64,000 nt of DNA from Agromyces sp. H17E-10 (lineage in GTDB: Bacteria > Actinomycetota > Actinomycetes > Actinomycetales > Microbacteriaceae), in contig NZ_CP095042.1 in assembly GCF_022919715.1 (NCBI RefSeq), positions 3,038,001 to 3,102,000 of the forward strand. The letters run 5' to 3'. Shown one piece after another: positions 8,173-17,166 of the stretch. The stretch's first letter is position 1. Every line of letters starts with the position of its first letter. The translations under genes were made by a program, and so were the position numbers. Under the pieces are notes generated by a model that worked only from the letters and a program-made list of their open reading frames with translations, searched no databases and was not told where the DNA came from.

Positions 8173-9423
8173 ATGCGGAAACTCGGCATCGTGGCCCTCG
8201 GCGCCGCAGCTGCCCTGACGCTCGCCGGTTGCAGCAACGGCGGCGGCGACAACGGTGGTTCCGCCGACGGCGGCGAGATCACCGTGTGGGTCGTCGGCAC
8301 CGACACCCCGAAGGACGCTCGCGCGTACCTCAAGGACACGTTCGAGTCGGAGAACAAGGGTTGGACCCTCAAGGTCGAAGAGAAGACCTGGGCCGACGTG
8401 AGCGACACCTACGCCGCTGCACTCCAGTCGAACGACTCGCCCGACGTGGTCGAGGTCGGCAACACCCAGACGGCGAGCTTCGCCGACCAGGGCCTGTTCC
8501 AGCCGCTCGACGACTTCGACAGCTCCAAGTACCTGCCCGGCCTCGTCGACTCGGCGACCTACGACGGCGAGCTCTACGCCGCCCCGTACTACGCCGGTGG
8601 CCGCATCGTGTTCTACAGCCCCGAGGTCCTCGGCGACACGGCGATCCCCACGACCCTCGACGAGTACGTCGCGACGGGCGAGGCGCGCAAGACCGACACC
8701 GTCTCGGGCATCTGGGCTCCGGGCCGCGACTGGTACAACGCCCTTCCCTACGTCTGGGAGAACGGCGGCTTCATCGCCGAGCAGGACGGCGAAACGTGGA
8801 AGGCCGGCTTCTCGAGCGAGGGCGGCATCAAGGGCCTGACGCAGCTGCAGCAGGTCTACGAGAAGGCGTCGAACGCCCCGAAGGACGGCGACGAGACCGA
8901 CCCGCAGGTGCCGTTCTGCGCCGGTGAGGTCCTCTTCCTCTCGGCTCCCGCGTGGGTGCAGTGGTCGATCACCGCCCCGGCCGACGCCGAGGCGCCCGGC
9001 TGCCCCGACACCTACGGCAAGGACCTGCAGGCCTACCCGCTGCCCGGCGGCAAGGCCGGCGAGACCGCGCCGATCTTCGCCGGCGGCTCGAACATCGCCG
9101 TCGCGACCAAGAGCGCCAACCCGAAGCAGGCTCGCGCCGCGCTCGACATCATGGCCGGTGAGGACTACCAGAAGCTCCTCGCAGCCGGTGGTCTCACCCC
9201 GGGCCTGACGGCCGCTGCGTCGTCGCTGCCCGACACCCCGATCGCGAAGGCCCAGGCCACCGCGCTGGAGAACTCGAAGGTGACCCCGACGACCCCGAAG
9301 TGGGCCGAGGTCGAGGCTTCGCAGATCATCCAGGAGTCGCTCGTCAAGATCGCCCAGGGCGGCGACGTGCCGACCATCGCGGCCGACCTCGACAAGCAGA
9401 TCGAGGAGATCCTCAACAGCTAG
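8173..9423 (+). CDS. Sugar ABC transporter substrate-binding lipoprotein
   Basis: Extracellular solute-binding protein (family 1, MalE/NgcE-like) of 416 aa. The signal peptide ends in the lipobox LAGC with lipidated Cys20, followed by a Gly/Asp-rich spacer. ATG at 8173 was preferred over the in-frame ATG at 8158 because AAAGGAAAAG forms a ribosome site just before it and gives a normal MRK... signal start. Two permeases follow after a hairpin. Neighbouring NagB, GH3 and kinase genes point to GlcNAc or chitooligosaccharide as ligand, an inference from context only. Confidence 0.93.
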   Translation: MRKLGIVALGAAAALTLAGCSNGGGDNGGSADGGEITVWVVGTDTPKDARAYLKDTFESENKGWTLKVEEKTWADVSDTYAAALQSNDSPDVVEVGNTQTASFADQGLFQPLDDFDSSKYLPGLVDSATYDGELYAAPYYAGGRIVFYSPEVLGDTAIPTTLDEYVATGEARKTDTVSGIWAPGRDWYNALPYVWENGGFIAEQDGETWKAGFSSEGGIKGLTQLQQVYEKASNAPKDGDETDPQVPFCAGEVLFLSAPAWVQWSITAPADAEAPGCPDTYGKDLQAYPLPGGKAGETAPIFAGGSNIAVATKSANPKQARAALDIMAGEDYQKLLAAGGLTPGLTAAASSLPDTPIAKAQATALENSKVTPTTPKWAEVEASQIIQESLVKIAQGGDVPTIAADLDKQIEEILNS

Positions 9424-9436
9424 CCTGTTGAGCCCC

Positions 9437-9470
9437 GCGGGGGCGGAGTCCCACACAGCTCCGCCCCCGC
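9437..9470 (+). terminator. Intra-operon hairpin between binding protein and permeases
   Basis: Perfect 12-bp GC stem (GCGGGGGCGGAG with its complement) around a 10-base loop, 13 bases after the binding-protein stop, without a long T run. This position is typical of partial terminators or mRNA stabilisers that make the binding protein more abundant than the permeases. Confidence 0.7.
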
Positions 9471-9575
9471 TCTCCTGCCCGGCCGTGCCGGGACCGGAAC
9501 GAGCGGCGCCGGTGCCGCGAGTCGTACCATCAGTCATACCCGCGTCCCCCTCGCGGTCACCCAGAGGAGCAGCCA

Positions 9576-10562
9576 ATGAGCGCAACCCTCACCGAGCCTG
9601 ACGCAGCGCCGCGCACGCCGACCACCAGACCTCCCCGTCCCCCCAGGGGCTCGCAGAGCCCCCGCCGGAAGAAGCCGGTGCCGTGGGCACCGTGGTTCCT
9701 CCTCGGCCCGAGCATCGCCCTGCTCGTCGTGATGGTCGTCTACCCGACGATCCTGATGTTCATCACCTCGTTCACGAACCTCGAGATCAAGAACAAGATG
9801 CTGGGCACTCCGCCCGACTTCGTGGGCTTCGACAACTACCTCGAGATCTTCACCGACTCGCAGTTCCCCCAGGTGCTCGTGCGCAGCCTCGGCCTCATGG
9901 TCGTGCTCACCGTGCTCATCGTCGTGTTCGGCATGCTCATCGCGCTCACCATGACGAAGCTCTCCAAGGCGTGGCGGCTCGCGGTGTCGATCTCGCTCCT
10001 GTTCGCGTGGGCGATGCCGCCGCTGGCCGCGACCGTCGTGTGGGGCTGGATGTTCGACACCGACTACGGCGTCGTGAACTGGGCGCTCAACACCATCACC
10101 GGCACGCAGGACTGGCGCGGCCACGGCTGGCTCGAGAATCCCTGGTCGTTCATGATGGTGCTCGTCCTCATCGTGACCTGGCAGAGCATCCCCTTCGCCG
10201 CCATCACGTTCTACGCCGGACTCGGCCAGGTGCCCGACGAGGTCATCGAGGCCTCCTCGCTCGACGGCGCAGGAGCCTGGCAGCGGTTCCGGCTCATCAT
10301 CCTGCCGTACATGCGCAACGTCATCACCGCGGTGCTCGTGCTCGAGACGATCTGGAACCTGCGCATCTTCACCCAGGTGTACTCACTGCAGCAGCAGGGC
10401 GGCCTCGCGAGCGAGACGAACGTGCTGCCGACCTACCTGTTCCGCCAGGGTCTGGGAGAGTTCGGCACGACGGCCGCGATCGGCGTGTTCATGATGGTCC
10501 TCCTGATGGCCCTCTCCTACTTCAACGTCCGCAACTCCCTGAAAGACGAGGACGAGCTGTGA
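9576..10562 (+). CDS. Sugar ABC transporter permease (MalF-type)
   Basis: Inner-membrane permease of 328 aa with about six hydrophobic segments. The cytoplasmic EAA loop for the ATPase reads EVIEASSLDGAGAWQRFRLIILP near residues 225-245. It begins with an unusually Pro/Arg-rich N-terminal tail of about 30 residues. ATG preceded by GAGGAGC. Its stop overlaps the GTG of the second permease (GTGA). No ATPase gene is linked, so it presumably uses a shared MsiK-type ATPase encoded elsewhere. Confidence 0.93.
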   Translation: MSATLTEPDAAPRTPTTRPPRPPRGSQSPRRKKPVPWAPWFLLGPSIALLVVMVVYPTILMFITSFTNLEIKNKMLGTPPDFVGFDNYLEIFTDSQFPQVLVRSLGLMVVLTVLIVVFGMLIALTMTKLSKAWRLAVSISLLFAWAMPPLAATVVWGWMFDTDYGVVNWALNTITGTQDWRGHGWLENPWSFMMVLVLIVTWQSIPFAAITFYAGLGQVPDEVIEASSLDGAGAWQRFRLIILPYMRNVITAVLVLETIWNLRIFTQVYSLQQQGGLASETNVLPTYLFRQGLGEFGTTAAIGVFMMVLLMALSYFNVRNSLKDEDEL

Positions 10563-11518
10563 GCATCAGTCCTGGAATGCAGCTCGCCGAAGAGCCCGGC
10601 TCCGTCGACGCCTCGACGCGTGCCGCCACCACGATCCGCGACGGCGGCCGCCTCGGCGGCCGCGCCGGCCGGCGCAAGGGCATCATGGGCCGACTCGGGC
10701 TCAACCTGTGGGCGCTCGTCATCATCGTGTGCTCGATCTTCCCGGTCTACTGGATGGTGAACATGTCGTTCACCCCGTCGAACCGGATCATCAGCCGCAA
10801 CCCGAGCCTCCTGCCGCTCGACTTCACGTTCAAGAACTACATCACCGCGTGGACCCGCGAGGCGGCGCCCGGCCAGACCGACTTCCCGCACGCGCTCGGC
10901 TCGAGCATCCTCGTCGCGGTCGGCGTGGTCGCCGTCGGTGCGGTGTTCGCGTTCCTCGCCTCGATCGCCCTCTCGCGCTTCGTCTTCCGGGGCCGGGTGT
11001 TCTTCATCATCGCCGTGCTCGTCGTGCAGATGGTGCCCGGCGAGGCGATGATGTTCACGATCTACAACATGATCGACGACTGGCACCTCATGAACACGCT
11101 GCTCGGCCTGTTCATCGTGCACCTCGCCGCCGTCGTGCCGTTCACGATCTGGACCCTCCGAGGCTTCGTCAAGGGCGTACCCGAAGAGCTCGAGGAGGCC
11201 GCCCAGATCGACGGCTGCACGAAGGCGAAGGCGTTCTGGAAGGTCACCTTCCCACTCATGGCGCCCGCGCTCGTCTCGACCGGCATCTTCGCGTTCATCC
11301 AGAGCTGGAACGAGTTCCTGATGGCGCTGCTCCTGCTCAAGGGCTACAACCTCACCCTGCCGCCGTGGCTGAGCTCGTTCCAGTCGGCGACGGAGGCGAC
11401 GAACTGGGGTGCGGTGATGGCGGGCTCGACCCTCATCACGATCCCCGTCGTGATCTTCTTCCTCTTCGTGCAGGGCCGCATGGTCGGCGGCCTCGTCTCG
11501 GGAGCCGTCAAGGGATGA
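10559..11518 (+). CDS. Sugar ABC transporter permease (MalG-type)
   Basis: Second importer permease, 319 aa, about six membrane segments. The EAA motif reads EELEEAAQIDGCTKAKAFWKVTFP, the form typical of MalG-like partners. A hydrophilic N-terminal stretch of about 45 residues precedes the first helix. GTG at 10559 overlaps the stop of the first permease; an ATG at 10577 is a possible alternative. The end overlaps the start of the GH3 gene (ATGA), which ties uptake to intracellular cleavage of imported sugar. Confidence 0.92.
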   Translation: MSISPGMQLAEEPGSVDASTRAATTIRDGGRLGGRAGRRKGIMGRLGLNLWALVIIVCSIFPVYWMVNMSFTPSNRIISRNPSLLPLDFTFKNYITAWTREAAPGQTDFPHALGSSILVAVGVVAVGAVFAFLASIALSRFVFRGRVFFIIAVLVVQMVPGEAMMFTIYNMIDDWHLMNTLLGLFIVHLAAVVPFTIWTLRGFVKGVPEELEEAAQIDGCTKAKAFWKVTFPLMAPALVSTGIFAFIQSWNEFLMALLLLKGYNLTLPPWLSSFQSATEATNWGAVMAGSTLITIPVVIFFLFVQGRMVGGLVSGAVKG

Positions 11519-13047
11519 GCGCCGGCACCACCACCGGTGACGCCTCGGCGCTGCACCGGGACATCCTGTCGACCCTGCTTCCGGCGTTCACCGGACCGGT
11601 CGCGCCCGAGTGGGTGCTCGCGCGACTGCGGGCGGGCCTCGGCGGCATCTGCCTCTTCGGCGAGAACGTCGTCGACCCCGAGCAGCTGCGCGCCCTCAAC
11701 CAGAGCCTGCGCGAGGCCAACCCCGACGCGGTCATCGCGATCGACGAGGAGGGCGGCGACGTCACGCGGCTCTTCTACGACCGCGGTGCGCCGTTCCCCG
11801 GCAACGCGGTGCTCGGCCGAATCGACGAGCCCGAGCTCACGCGTCGGGTCGCCGCAGAGGTCGGGCGCGCGCTCGCAGCGACCGGCTGCACGGTGACCTT
11901 CGGGCCCGACGTCGACGTGAACGCCAACCCCGACAACCCCGTCATCGGCGTGCGCAGCTTCGGTGCCGACCCCGAGCTCGTCGCCCGTCATTCGGCGGCC
12001 TGGGTCGAGGGCCTCCAGCAGACCGGCATCGCCGCGAGCGCGAAGCACTTCCCGGGCCACGGCGACACCGCGACCGACTCGCACCTCGCGCTGCCGGTCG
12101 TCGACGTGCCCGTCGAGACCCTGCGCGAGCGCGAACTGGTTCCGTTCGAGGCCGCGATCGCGGCCGGCAGCCGCACGATCATGACCTCTCACATCCTCAT
12201 CCCGCAGCTCGATGCGGAGAACCCGGCCACCCTCTCCCCGCGTATTCTGCACGGCCTGCTCCGCGGGGAGCTGGGGTTCGAGGGCGTCATCGTGAGTGAC
12301 GCCCTCGACATGAAGGGGGCGAGCGGTGCGCACGGCATACCCGAAGCCGCTGTGCGCGCCCTCGCCGCCGGTTGCGACCTGCTGTGCATCGGCGCCGACA
12401 ACTCCGACGCACAGGTCGGCGAGATCGCCGACGCGATCGCGCAGGCGATCGCGAACGGCCGGCTCTCCGCCGACCGGGTGCGCGACGCCGCGACTCGGGT
12501 GCGCGCGCTCGGCGCGACCGCGCCGGCGGTGCCGGCCGGCCCCGCGGCGCCCGAGGTCATCGAGCCCGCCCACGACGACGAGGAGATCGCCCGGGTGGTC
12601 GCCGCCTTCGAGGTGTCGGATGCCGCGGGCGAACGCCTTTCGCGGTCGTCGCGCATCGGCACCGTGATCCGCGTCGACACCGTTGCGAACATCGCGATCG
12701 GCATCGCACCCTGGGGACCGTTCGCGGCCGAGGCGGTCGCGGCGACGCCGTCGTGGCTCGGCCGTGCCGAGATCGTGCCGATCGCGGACGCCGCGGATCT
12801 CGTCGACCCCGCGGCGCTGGCCGGCACGGTGCTCGTCGTCGGCAAGGACCTGCACCGCCACGCGTTCGCGCGCGCGGCGATCGACGCGTTGCGCGCCGTG
12901 CGCGACGACGTCGTCACGATCGACATGGGCTGGCCCTCGCACGACCGCGCCTATGCGGACGTCGCGACCTTCGGCGCCTCGCGCCTCGTCGGCGACGCCG
13001 TGCTGGCGTTCGTCGACGGCGCGCTCGCGCCGGTGGCGACCCGGTGA
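11515..13047 (+). CDS. GH3 beta-N-acetylglucosaminidase (NagZ/Nag3-like)
   Basis: Glycoside hydrolase family 3 protein of 510 aa without a signal peptide, so cytoplasmic. The NagZ-type signature reads KHFPGHGDTATDSH (residues 177-190), where the Asp-His dyad supplies the acid/base. The predicted nucleophile is D262 in VSDALDM. A C-terminal extension of about 170 residues follows the barrel. Between permeases and kinase, it most likely cleaves imported chitooligosaccharides or GlcNAc glycosides. Some actinobacterial enzymes with this His-type acid/base (Nag3 of Cellulomonas fimi) act as phosphorylases, and sequence alone cannot separate the two. ATG overlaps the permease stop. Confidence 0.9.
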   Translation: MSAGTTTGDASALHRDILSTLLPAFTGPVAPEWVLARLRAGLGGICLFGENVVDPEQLRALNQSLREANPDAVIAIDEEGGDVTRLFYDRGAPFPGNAVLGRIDEPELTRRVAAEVGRALAATGCTVTFGPDVDVNANPDNPVIGVRSFGADPELVARHSAAWVEGLQQTGIAASAKHFPGHGDTATDSHLALPVVDVPVETLRERELVPFEAAIAAGSRTIMTSHILIPQLDAENPATLSPRILHGLLRGELGFEGVIVSDALDMKGASGAHGIPEAAVRALAAGCDLLCIGADNSDAQVGEIADAIAQAIANGRLSADRVRDAATRVRALGATAPAVPAGPAAPEVIEPAHDDEEIARVVAAFEVSDAAGERLSRSSRIGTVIRVDTVANIAIGIAPWGPFAAEAVAATPSWLGRAEIVPIADAADLVDPAALAGTVLVVGKDLHRHAFARAAIDALRAVRDDVVTIDMGWPSHDRAYADVATFGASRLVGDAVLAFVDGALAPVATR

Positions 13048-14021
13048 GCATCGGCAGCACCGTGCGGCTCGGCATCGACATCGGGGGCACGAAGACCGCC
13101 GCCGTCGCGATCGGCGACGGCGGCGAGCTGAGCGACCAGGTGCGCATGCCGACCGGGTTCGGTGCCGACGAGGTCGTCGCGACGGCCCTGCGCACGATCG
13201 AGCGCATGGCCGAGCTGAACGGCGTCGGGGCCTTCACCTCGATCGGCATCGGCATCCCCGGTGCGGTCGACAATGAGACCGGTCGGGTCGCGCACGCCGT
13301 GAACCTCGGGCTCGAGGGGCTCGACCTCGGGCCGCGACTCGCCGACCGGCTCGGCATCGAGGTTCGGGTCGAGAACGACGTCAAGGCCGCGGCCCTCGGT
13401 GCGCAGCATCTGCTCGGCCTCGGGCTCGCCGGGCGGGCGACGGCATCGGGTGCGGCGGACGACGTCGCGACCGCCGAACGCTCGATGGCCTACCTGAACC
13501 TCGGCACGGGCCTCGCCGCCGGCATCGTGCAGGGCGGACGGCTGCTGCGCGGCGGTCACGGTGTCGCGGGCGAGATCGGTCACATCCCGGTCGATCCGGC
13601 CGGCGAGCGCTGCGGTTGCGGCCAGCGCGGCTGCCTCGAGACGTTCGCGTCGGGGTCGGCGATCGCGAGGACGTGGCCGACGGTCGCCGAACTCCCGGCC
13701 CGCGAGCTCTTCGACGCGGCCGAGGCGGGCGACGCGGAGGCGATCCGCGTCCGCGAGCGGTTTCTCCGGGGTGTCGCCTCGGCCGTGCGGCTGCTCGTGC
13801 TCACGGCCGACGTCGACGACGTCGTCATCGGGGGAGGGCTCGCCGCGCTCGGCGGGCCGCTCGTCGACGGCACGCGCCGTATCCTGAACGAGTGGTCCGC
13901 CGACTCGGCGTTCCTCGCGTCGCTGGACCTCGCAGAGCGGGTCCAGGTCATCCCCCTCGGTTTCCCGGCAGCGGCAGTGGGCGCTGCCCTGGTTGGAGTA
14001 GCGCAATGGCAGAAGTCGTAA
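13044..14021 (+). CDS. ROK-family sugar kinase (probable N-acetylglucosamine kinase)
   Basis: Cytoplasmic kinase of 325 aa. The phosphate-1 loop GIDIGGTKTAA lies at residues 9-19. Further motifs are the substrate segment GIGIPGAVD, the catalytic END motif at VENDVKAA, the glutamate-bearing GEIGHIPVD, and the zinc site CGCGQRGCLE. No helix-turn-helix is present, unlike the ROK repressor upstream, so this is an enzyme. The operon suggests GlcNAc to GlcNAc-6-phosphate. GTG overlaps the GH3 stop, and its last 16 bases overlap nagB. Confidence 0.88.
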   Translation: MSIGSTVRLGIDIGGTKTAAVAIGDGGELSDQVRMPTGFGADEVVATALRTIERMAELNGVGAFTSIGIGIPGAVDNETGRVAHAVNLGLEGLDLGPRLADRLGIEVRVENDVKAAALGAQHLLGLGLAGRATASGAADDVATAERSMAYLNLGTGLAAGIVQGGRLLRGGHGVAGEIGHIPVDPAGERCGCGQRGCLETFASGSAIARTWPTVAELPARELFDAAEAGDAEAIRVRERFLRGVASAVRLLVLTADVDDVVIGGGLAALGGPLVDGTRRILNEWSADSAFLASLDLAERVQVIPLGFPAAAVGAALVGVAQWQKS

Positions 14022-14791
14022 TCGTCGACAACGACGTGGCCGCCGGCGACCTCGTCGCGGGCGCGATCGTCTCGCTCATCCGGCACAAGCCCGACGCGGT
14101 GCTCGGTCTCGCCACGGGGTCGACGCCCCTCGCGAGCTATCGGGCGCTCGCCGCGCGCATCGCGGCCGAGTCGATCGACGTGCGCGGCGTGCGCGGGTTC
14201 GCGCTCGACGAGTACGTGGGACTTCCGGCGGGGCATCCCGAGAGCTATCGCGCGGTCATCACGCGCGAGGTCGTGGAGCCGCTGGGTCTCACGCCCGAGC
14301 TCGTGCGCGTGCCGAACGGCGACCCGGCCACGATCCAGCACGCCGGTGCCGACTACGAGGCGGCGATCACGGCGGCCGGCGGCGTCGACCTGCAGATCCT
14401 CGGCATCGGCCGCACGGGCCACATCGGCTTCAACGAGCCGGGTTCGTCGCTCGCATCGCTCACGCGCGTGAAGACCCTCACCGAGCCCACCCGGGTCGAC
14501 AACGCACGCTTCTTCGACTCACCCGAGGAGGTGCCCATGCACTGCATCACGCAGGGCATCGGCACGATCCTGCGGGCGCGTCACCTCGTGCTGCTCGCGT
14601 TCGGCGATGCGAAGGCCGACGCGGTCGCCGCCGCCGTCGAGGGGCCGGTCTCGGCGAGCCAGCCCGGATCCGCGATCCAGCTGCACCCGCACGCGACGGT
14701 CATCGTCGACTCGGCCGCCGCCGCGAAGCTCGCGAACCTCGACTACTACCGGCACGCCTGGGCGAACAAGCCGGCGTGGCAGGGCATCTGA
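14006..14791 (+). CDS. nagB: Glucosamine-6-phosphate deaminase
   Basis: Converts glucosamine-6-phosphate to fructose-6-phosphate and ammonia, the last step of GlcNAc catabolism. The 261-aa protein has the phosphate loop GLATGSTPLASY, the catalytic stretch FALDEYVGL, and GIGRTGHIGFNEPGSS containing the ring-opening histidine (GHIGFNEP). Length and motifs match NagB throughout. ATG at 14006 lies inside the end of the kinase gene. No deacetylase lies in this operon; the nearest nagA is at 22.6-23.8 kb. Confidence 0.96.
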   Translation: MAEVVIVDNDVAAGDLVAGAIVSLIRHKPDAVLGLATGSTPLASYRALAARIAAESIDVRGVRGFALDEYVGLPAGHPESYRAVITREVVEPLGLTPELVRVPNGDPATIQHAGADYEAAITAAGGVDLQILGIGRTGHIGFNEPGSSLASLTRVKTLTEPTRVDNARFFDSPEEVPMHCITQGIGTILRARHLVLLAFGDAKADAVAAAVEGPVSASQPGSAIQLHPHATVIVDSAAAAKLANLDYYRHAWANKPAWQGI

Positions 14792-14811
14792 CACCTGCTC
14801 CGTGATCGAAT

Positions 14812-14847
14812 CGGATGCCTCGGGCGCACGCCGCTCCGGGGCATCCG
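14812..14847. terminator. Terminator between convergent nagB and TetR genes
   Basis: CGGATGCC (14812-14819) pairs with GGCATCCG (14840-14847). The stem can be extended to 12 pairs with one G-T, leaving a 12-base loop. It lies between two genes facing each other and may serve both. Confidence 0.75.
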
Positions 14848-14866
14848 TCGTCTCCGGCGGGCGTCG

Positions 14867-15457
14867 TCAGTGGGGCAGCACCAGGGGCAGCATCGCGAGG
14901 TAGTCCTCCTCGTCGAAGTCGTCGACGAGCGCGCGCTGCACGATGAAGCCCGGACCGAGGCCGAGCATCACCGGGGTGAGGCGGGCCGCCCAGGCCTCGG
15001 GGTCGCCGTCGACCCGATCGGGGTGGGCCTCGGCCCACTCCACGAGTTGCGCGCGCAGGGTCGCGCGGAGGCCGTGCAGCACCGTCTGCACGAGCTCGCG
15101 GATCTCGGGGTCGACGGCCGCCTCGGCCCACACCTGCAGCAGGATGCCGCCGAACGGCTCGTGCCGCATGCCGTCGACGAAGGTCGCCATGACGTCGCCG
15201 GGGGAGAGCGGTCCGCCATCGGCGCGACGGGCGTCGAGCTCGATGCGTCGCGCCTCCAGCGTGCGTGCGGCCACCGCGCCGACGAGCTCCCGCTTGCCGG
15301 CGAAGTGGCCGTAGATCGCGCCGGCCGACAGGCCCGACTCGGCGATGATGTCGGCCATCGAGGTGCGCTGGAAGCCCTTCGTGGCGAACGAGCGCAGCGC
15401 GGCGTCGAGGATCTCGTCGCGTCGGGCGGCGCGGTACTCGGCCGTCACCTTCGGCAT
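14867..15457 (-). CDS. TetR/AcrR-family repressor
   Basis: DNA-binding repressor of 196 aa. The N-terminal helix-turn-helix runs RDEILDAALRSFATKGFQRTSMADIIAESGLSAGAIYGHFAGKREL (read in parts), about residues 13-58. The C-terminal ligand domain is variable. It is transcribed away from a membrane protein gene, and two copies of a 15-base operator lie between them, so it very probably controls itself and that gene. The ligand is unknown. Confidence 0.92.
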   Translation of the reverse strand: MPKVTAEYRAARRDEILDAALRSFATKGFQRTSMADIIAESGLSAGAIYGHFAGKRELVGAVAARTLEARRIELDARRADGGPLSPGDVMATFVDGMRHEPFGGILLQVWAEAAVDPEIRELVQTVLHGLRATLRAQLVEWAEAHPDRVDGDPEAWAARLTPVMLGLGPGFIVQRALVDDFDEEDYLAMLPLVLPH

Positions 15458-15491
15458 CGGCGCCTCCCGTCGTCAGCGTCTCGTCGTAAAC

Positions 15492-15552
15492 CGAATGAAC
15501 GTTCTTGACAAGCATAGGCGTCGGGCGCATCCTGATAAAGAACGAACATTCG
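15492..15552. promoter_or_regulatory. Paired TetR operators in the divergent promoter
   Basis: CGAATGAACGTTCTT at 15492-15506 and, inverted, AAGAACGAACATTCG at 15538-15552 agree at 13 of 15 positions. A TTGACA -35 box (15506-15511) for the rightward gene abuts the left copy, and a leftward TATGCT -10 lies between the copies. One repressor could therefore silence both promoters. Confidence 0.75.
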
Positions 15553-15628
15553 TTTTGAGTGAAGCCCGTGTCGGGCGCCGCGACCGGTGCCCGACCGAAG
15601 GTCGGCCAGCACGCCGACGGAGGAGACC

Positions 15629-16684
15629 ATGCCCCACACCGATGCCGTGACCCGGCACACCCCCATCGCCCGCGTGATCGGCCTCGGTCTCGCGCTCGCG
15701 GCCGTCGTCGCCGTGATCGTGCTGGCCTTCTCGTGGCCGTCGGTCACGGCCGAGGCGAAGAACCTGCCGATCGCGATCACCGGACCGGCCGAGGCCGTCA
15801 CCGCTGCCGAGAACGCCGTCGACGAGCAGCAGCCGGGCGCGATCGCGTTCACCGACGTCGACGACCGCGCAGCAGCCGTCGACGCGATCGAATCCCGTGA
15901 GGTGTACGGCGCGATCGTGCTCGGGCAGGAGCCCGAGGTGCTCACGACGTCCGCCGGCAGCCTCGTCGTCGCGCAACTGCTGAACGCCGTCGCCGCGAAC
16001 CTGGAGGAGGGCGTGAACGCACAGGCGGCCGCGGCCGCGCAGGCCGCCGGCGCCCCGACCGCGCCGCCCCACATCGACGTCGTCGTGACCGACGTCGTAC
16101 CGCTCGCCGACACCGATCCTCGCGGCACCGGCCTCGCCGCGGCCCTCTTCCCCCTCGTGCTCGGCGGCATGCTCGGCGGCATCGCGATCTCGCTCGCCGT
16201 CATCGGCGCGATGCGCCGCGTGCTGGCCGTGGTCGTGTACGCCGCCGTCGGCGGGCTCGTGCTCGCTGGCATCCTGCAGGGCTGGTTCGGCGCGCTGCAG
16301 GGCGACTACTGGCTGAACGCCGCCGCGATCGGTCTCGCGCTCGCCGCGATCGCCGCACCCATCACCGGGTTCGTCGCCCTCATCGGGCGAGCCGGCATCG
16401 CCGTCGGCCCGATCGTCATGCTGCTGTTCGCCAACCCGATCTCCGCGGCCGCGATCCCGAAGGAGTTCATCGCCGAGCCGTGGGGCGCGGTCGGCCAGTG
16501 GTTCCCGCCGGGGGCCGCGGCGACGCTCGTGCGCGACCTCTCGTACTTCCCCGCCGCCGACACGACCTTCCCGTGGCTCGTGCTCGGGGCGTGGGCGGTC
16601 GGCGGGCTGCTGCTGTCGGTCGTGGGCCACTTCCGCACCGCCGGCGGGGCCGAACCGAACGCCGCGGCGGCGCTCGAGGCGTAG
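15629..16684 (+). CDS. YhgE/Pip-like (ABC-2-like) membrane protein
   Basis: Membrane protein of 351 aa. One N-terminal hydrophobic segment (about residues 14-38) is followed by an extracytoplasmic region of about 130 residues. After that come some five hydrophobic segments, starting at GLAAALFPLVLGGMLGGIAIS. This layout matches YhgE/Pip-like or DUF3533-like proteins related to ABC-2 permeases. ATG at 15629 has GGAGGAG in front and excludes a polar upstream extension. Control by the divergent TetR is likely. It could belong to efflux or stress tolerance; the substrate is unknown. Confidence 0.75.
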   Translation: MPHTDAVTRHTPIARVIGLGLALAAVVAVIVLAFSWPSVTAEAKNLPIAITGPAEAVTAAENAVDEQQPGAIAFTDVDDRAAAVDAIESREVYGAIVLGQEPEVLTTSAGSLVVAQLLNAVAANLEEGVNAQAAAAAQAAGAPTAPPHIDVVVTDVVPLADTDPRGTGLAAALFPLVLGGMLGGIAISLAVIGAMRRVLAVVVYAAVGGLVLAGILQGWFGALQGDYWLNAAAIGLALAAIAAPITGFVALIGRAGIAVGPIVMLLFANPISAAAIPKEFIAEPWGAVGQWFPPGAAATLVRDLSYFPAADTTFPWLVLGAWAVGGLLLSVVGHFRTAGGAEPNAAAALEA

Positions 16685-16711
16685 CATCCGGGCCGTCGGC
16701 GTCGCCGTCGT

Positions 16712-16731
16712 CGCCCCGGAGCACCGGGGCG
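16712..16731. terminator. Hairpin between convergent genes
   Basis: CGCCCCGG and CCGGGGCG form an 8-bp perfect stem with an AGCA loop between the YhgE-like gene and the YrdB-like gene, which face each other. There is no T run. Confidence 0.6.
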
Positions 16732-16739
16732 GCGCAGGC

Positions 16740-17141
16740 TCAGCCCGCGAACTCCTTGCGGCCGTTGATGATGCCGCTCACCGCGGCGACGACGGCGAAG
16801 ACGACGGCGACGATCGGCTGGCCCATGATCCACCAGGCGATCGCGGCCGACGAGAACACGGCGATCTCGACGAGCGCCTTCACGAAGGGGTCGACCCGGA
16901 ACACGGCCTTGGGCGAGCGGAACAGCCCCCACAGCACGATCGCCAGCGCGGGCGCGCCGAGCCCGATCAGGATGCCCGGCCACGGCAGCGTGAACGCCGT
17001 GAAGCCGAAGATGCCGAGCGAGACGATCGCGAACAGCTCGAGGAAGAACCGGAGGACGTCGTTCGGGCCGATCTTCGGCTGGACGGGCTGCGCCGACGGG
17101 GACGACTGCGGTGCGCCGGCGGGCTGGGGTGCGTTGCTCAC
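16740..17141 (-). CDS. YrdB-like small membrane protein (DUF2568)
   Basis: Small protein of 133 aa. A Pro/Gln-rich cytoplasmic-looking tail (about 25 residues) precedes about four hydrophobic segments (FFLELFAIVSLGIFGF, ILIGLGAPALAIVLWGLF, and two more). Spacing and the FFLE...FRSPKAVF features resemble YrdB/DUF2568 proteins, which have no established function. It lies 25 bases downstream of purU on the same strand and may be read from the same transcript. Confidence 0.7.
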   Translation of the reverse strand: MSNAPQPAGAPQSSPSAQPVQPKIGPNDVLRFFLELFAIVSLGIFGFTAFTLPWPGILIGLGAPALAIVLWGLFRSPKAVFRVDPFVKALVEIAVFSSAAIAWWIMGQPIVAVVFAVVAAVSGIINGRKEFAG

Positions 17142-17166
17142 AACCCTCGAGTCTACCCGCGCCCGC

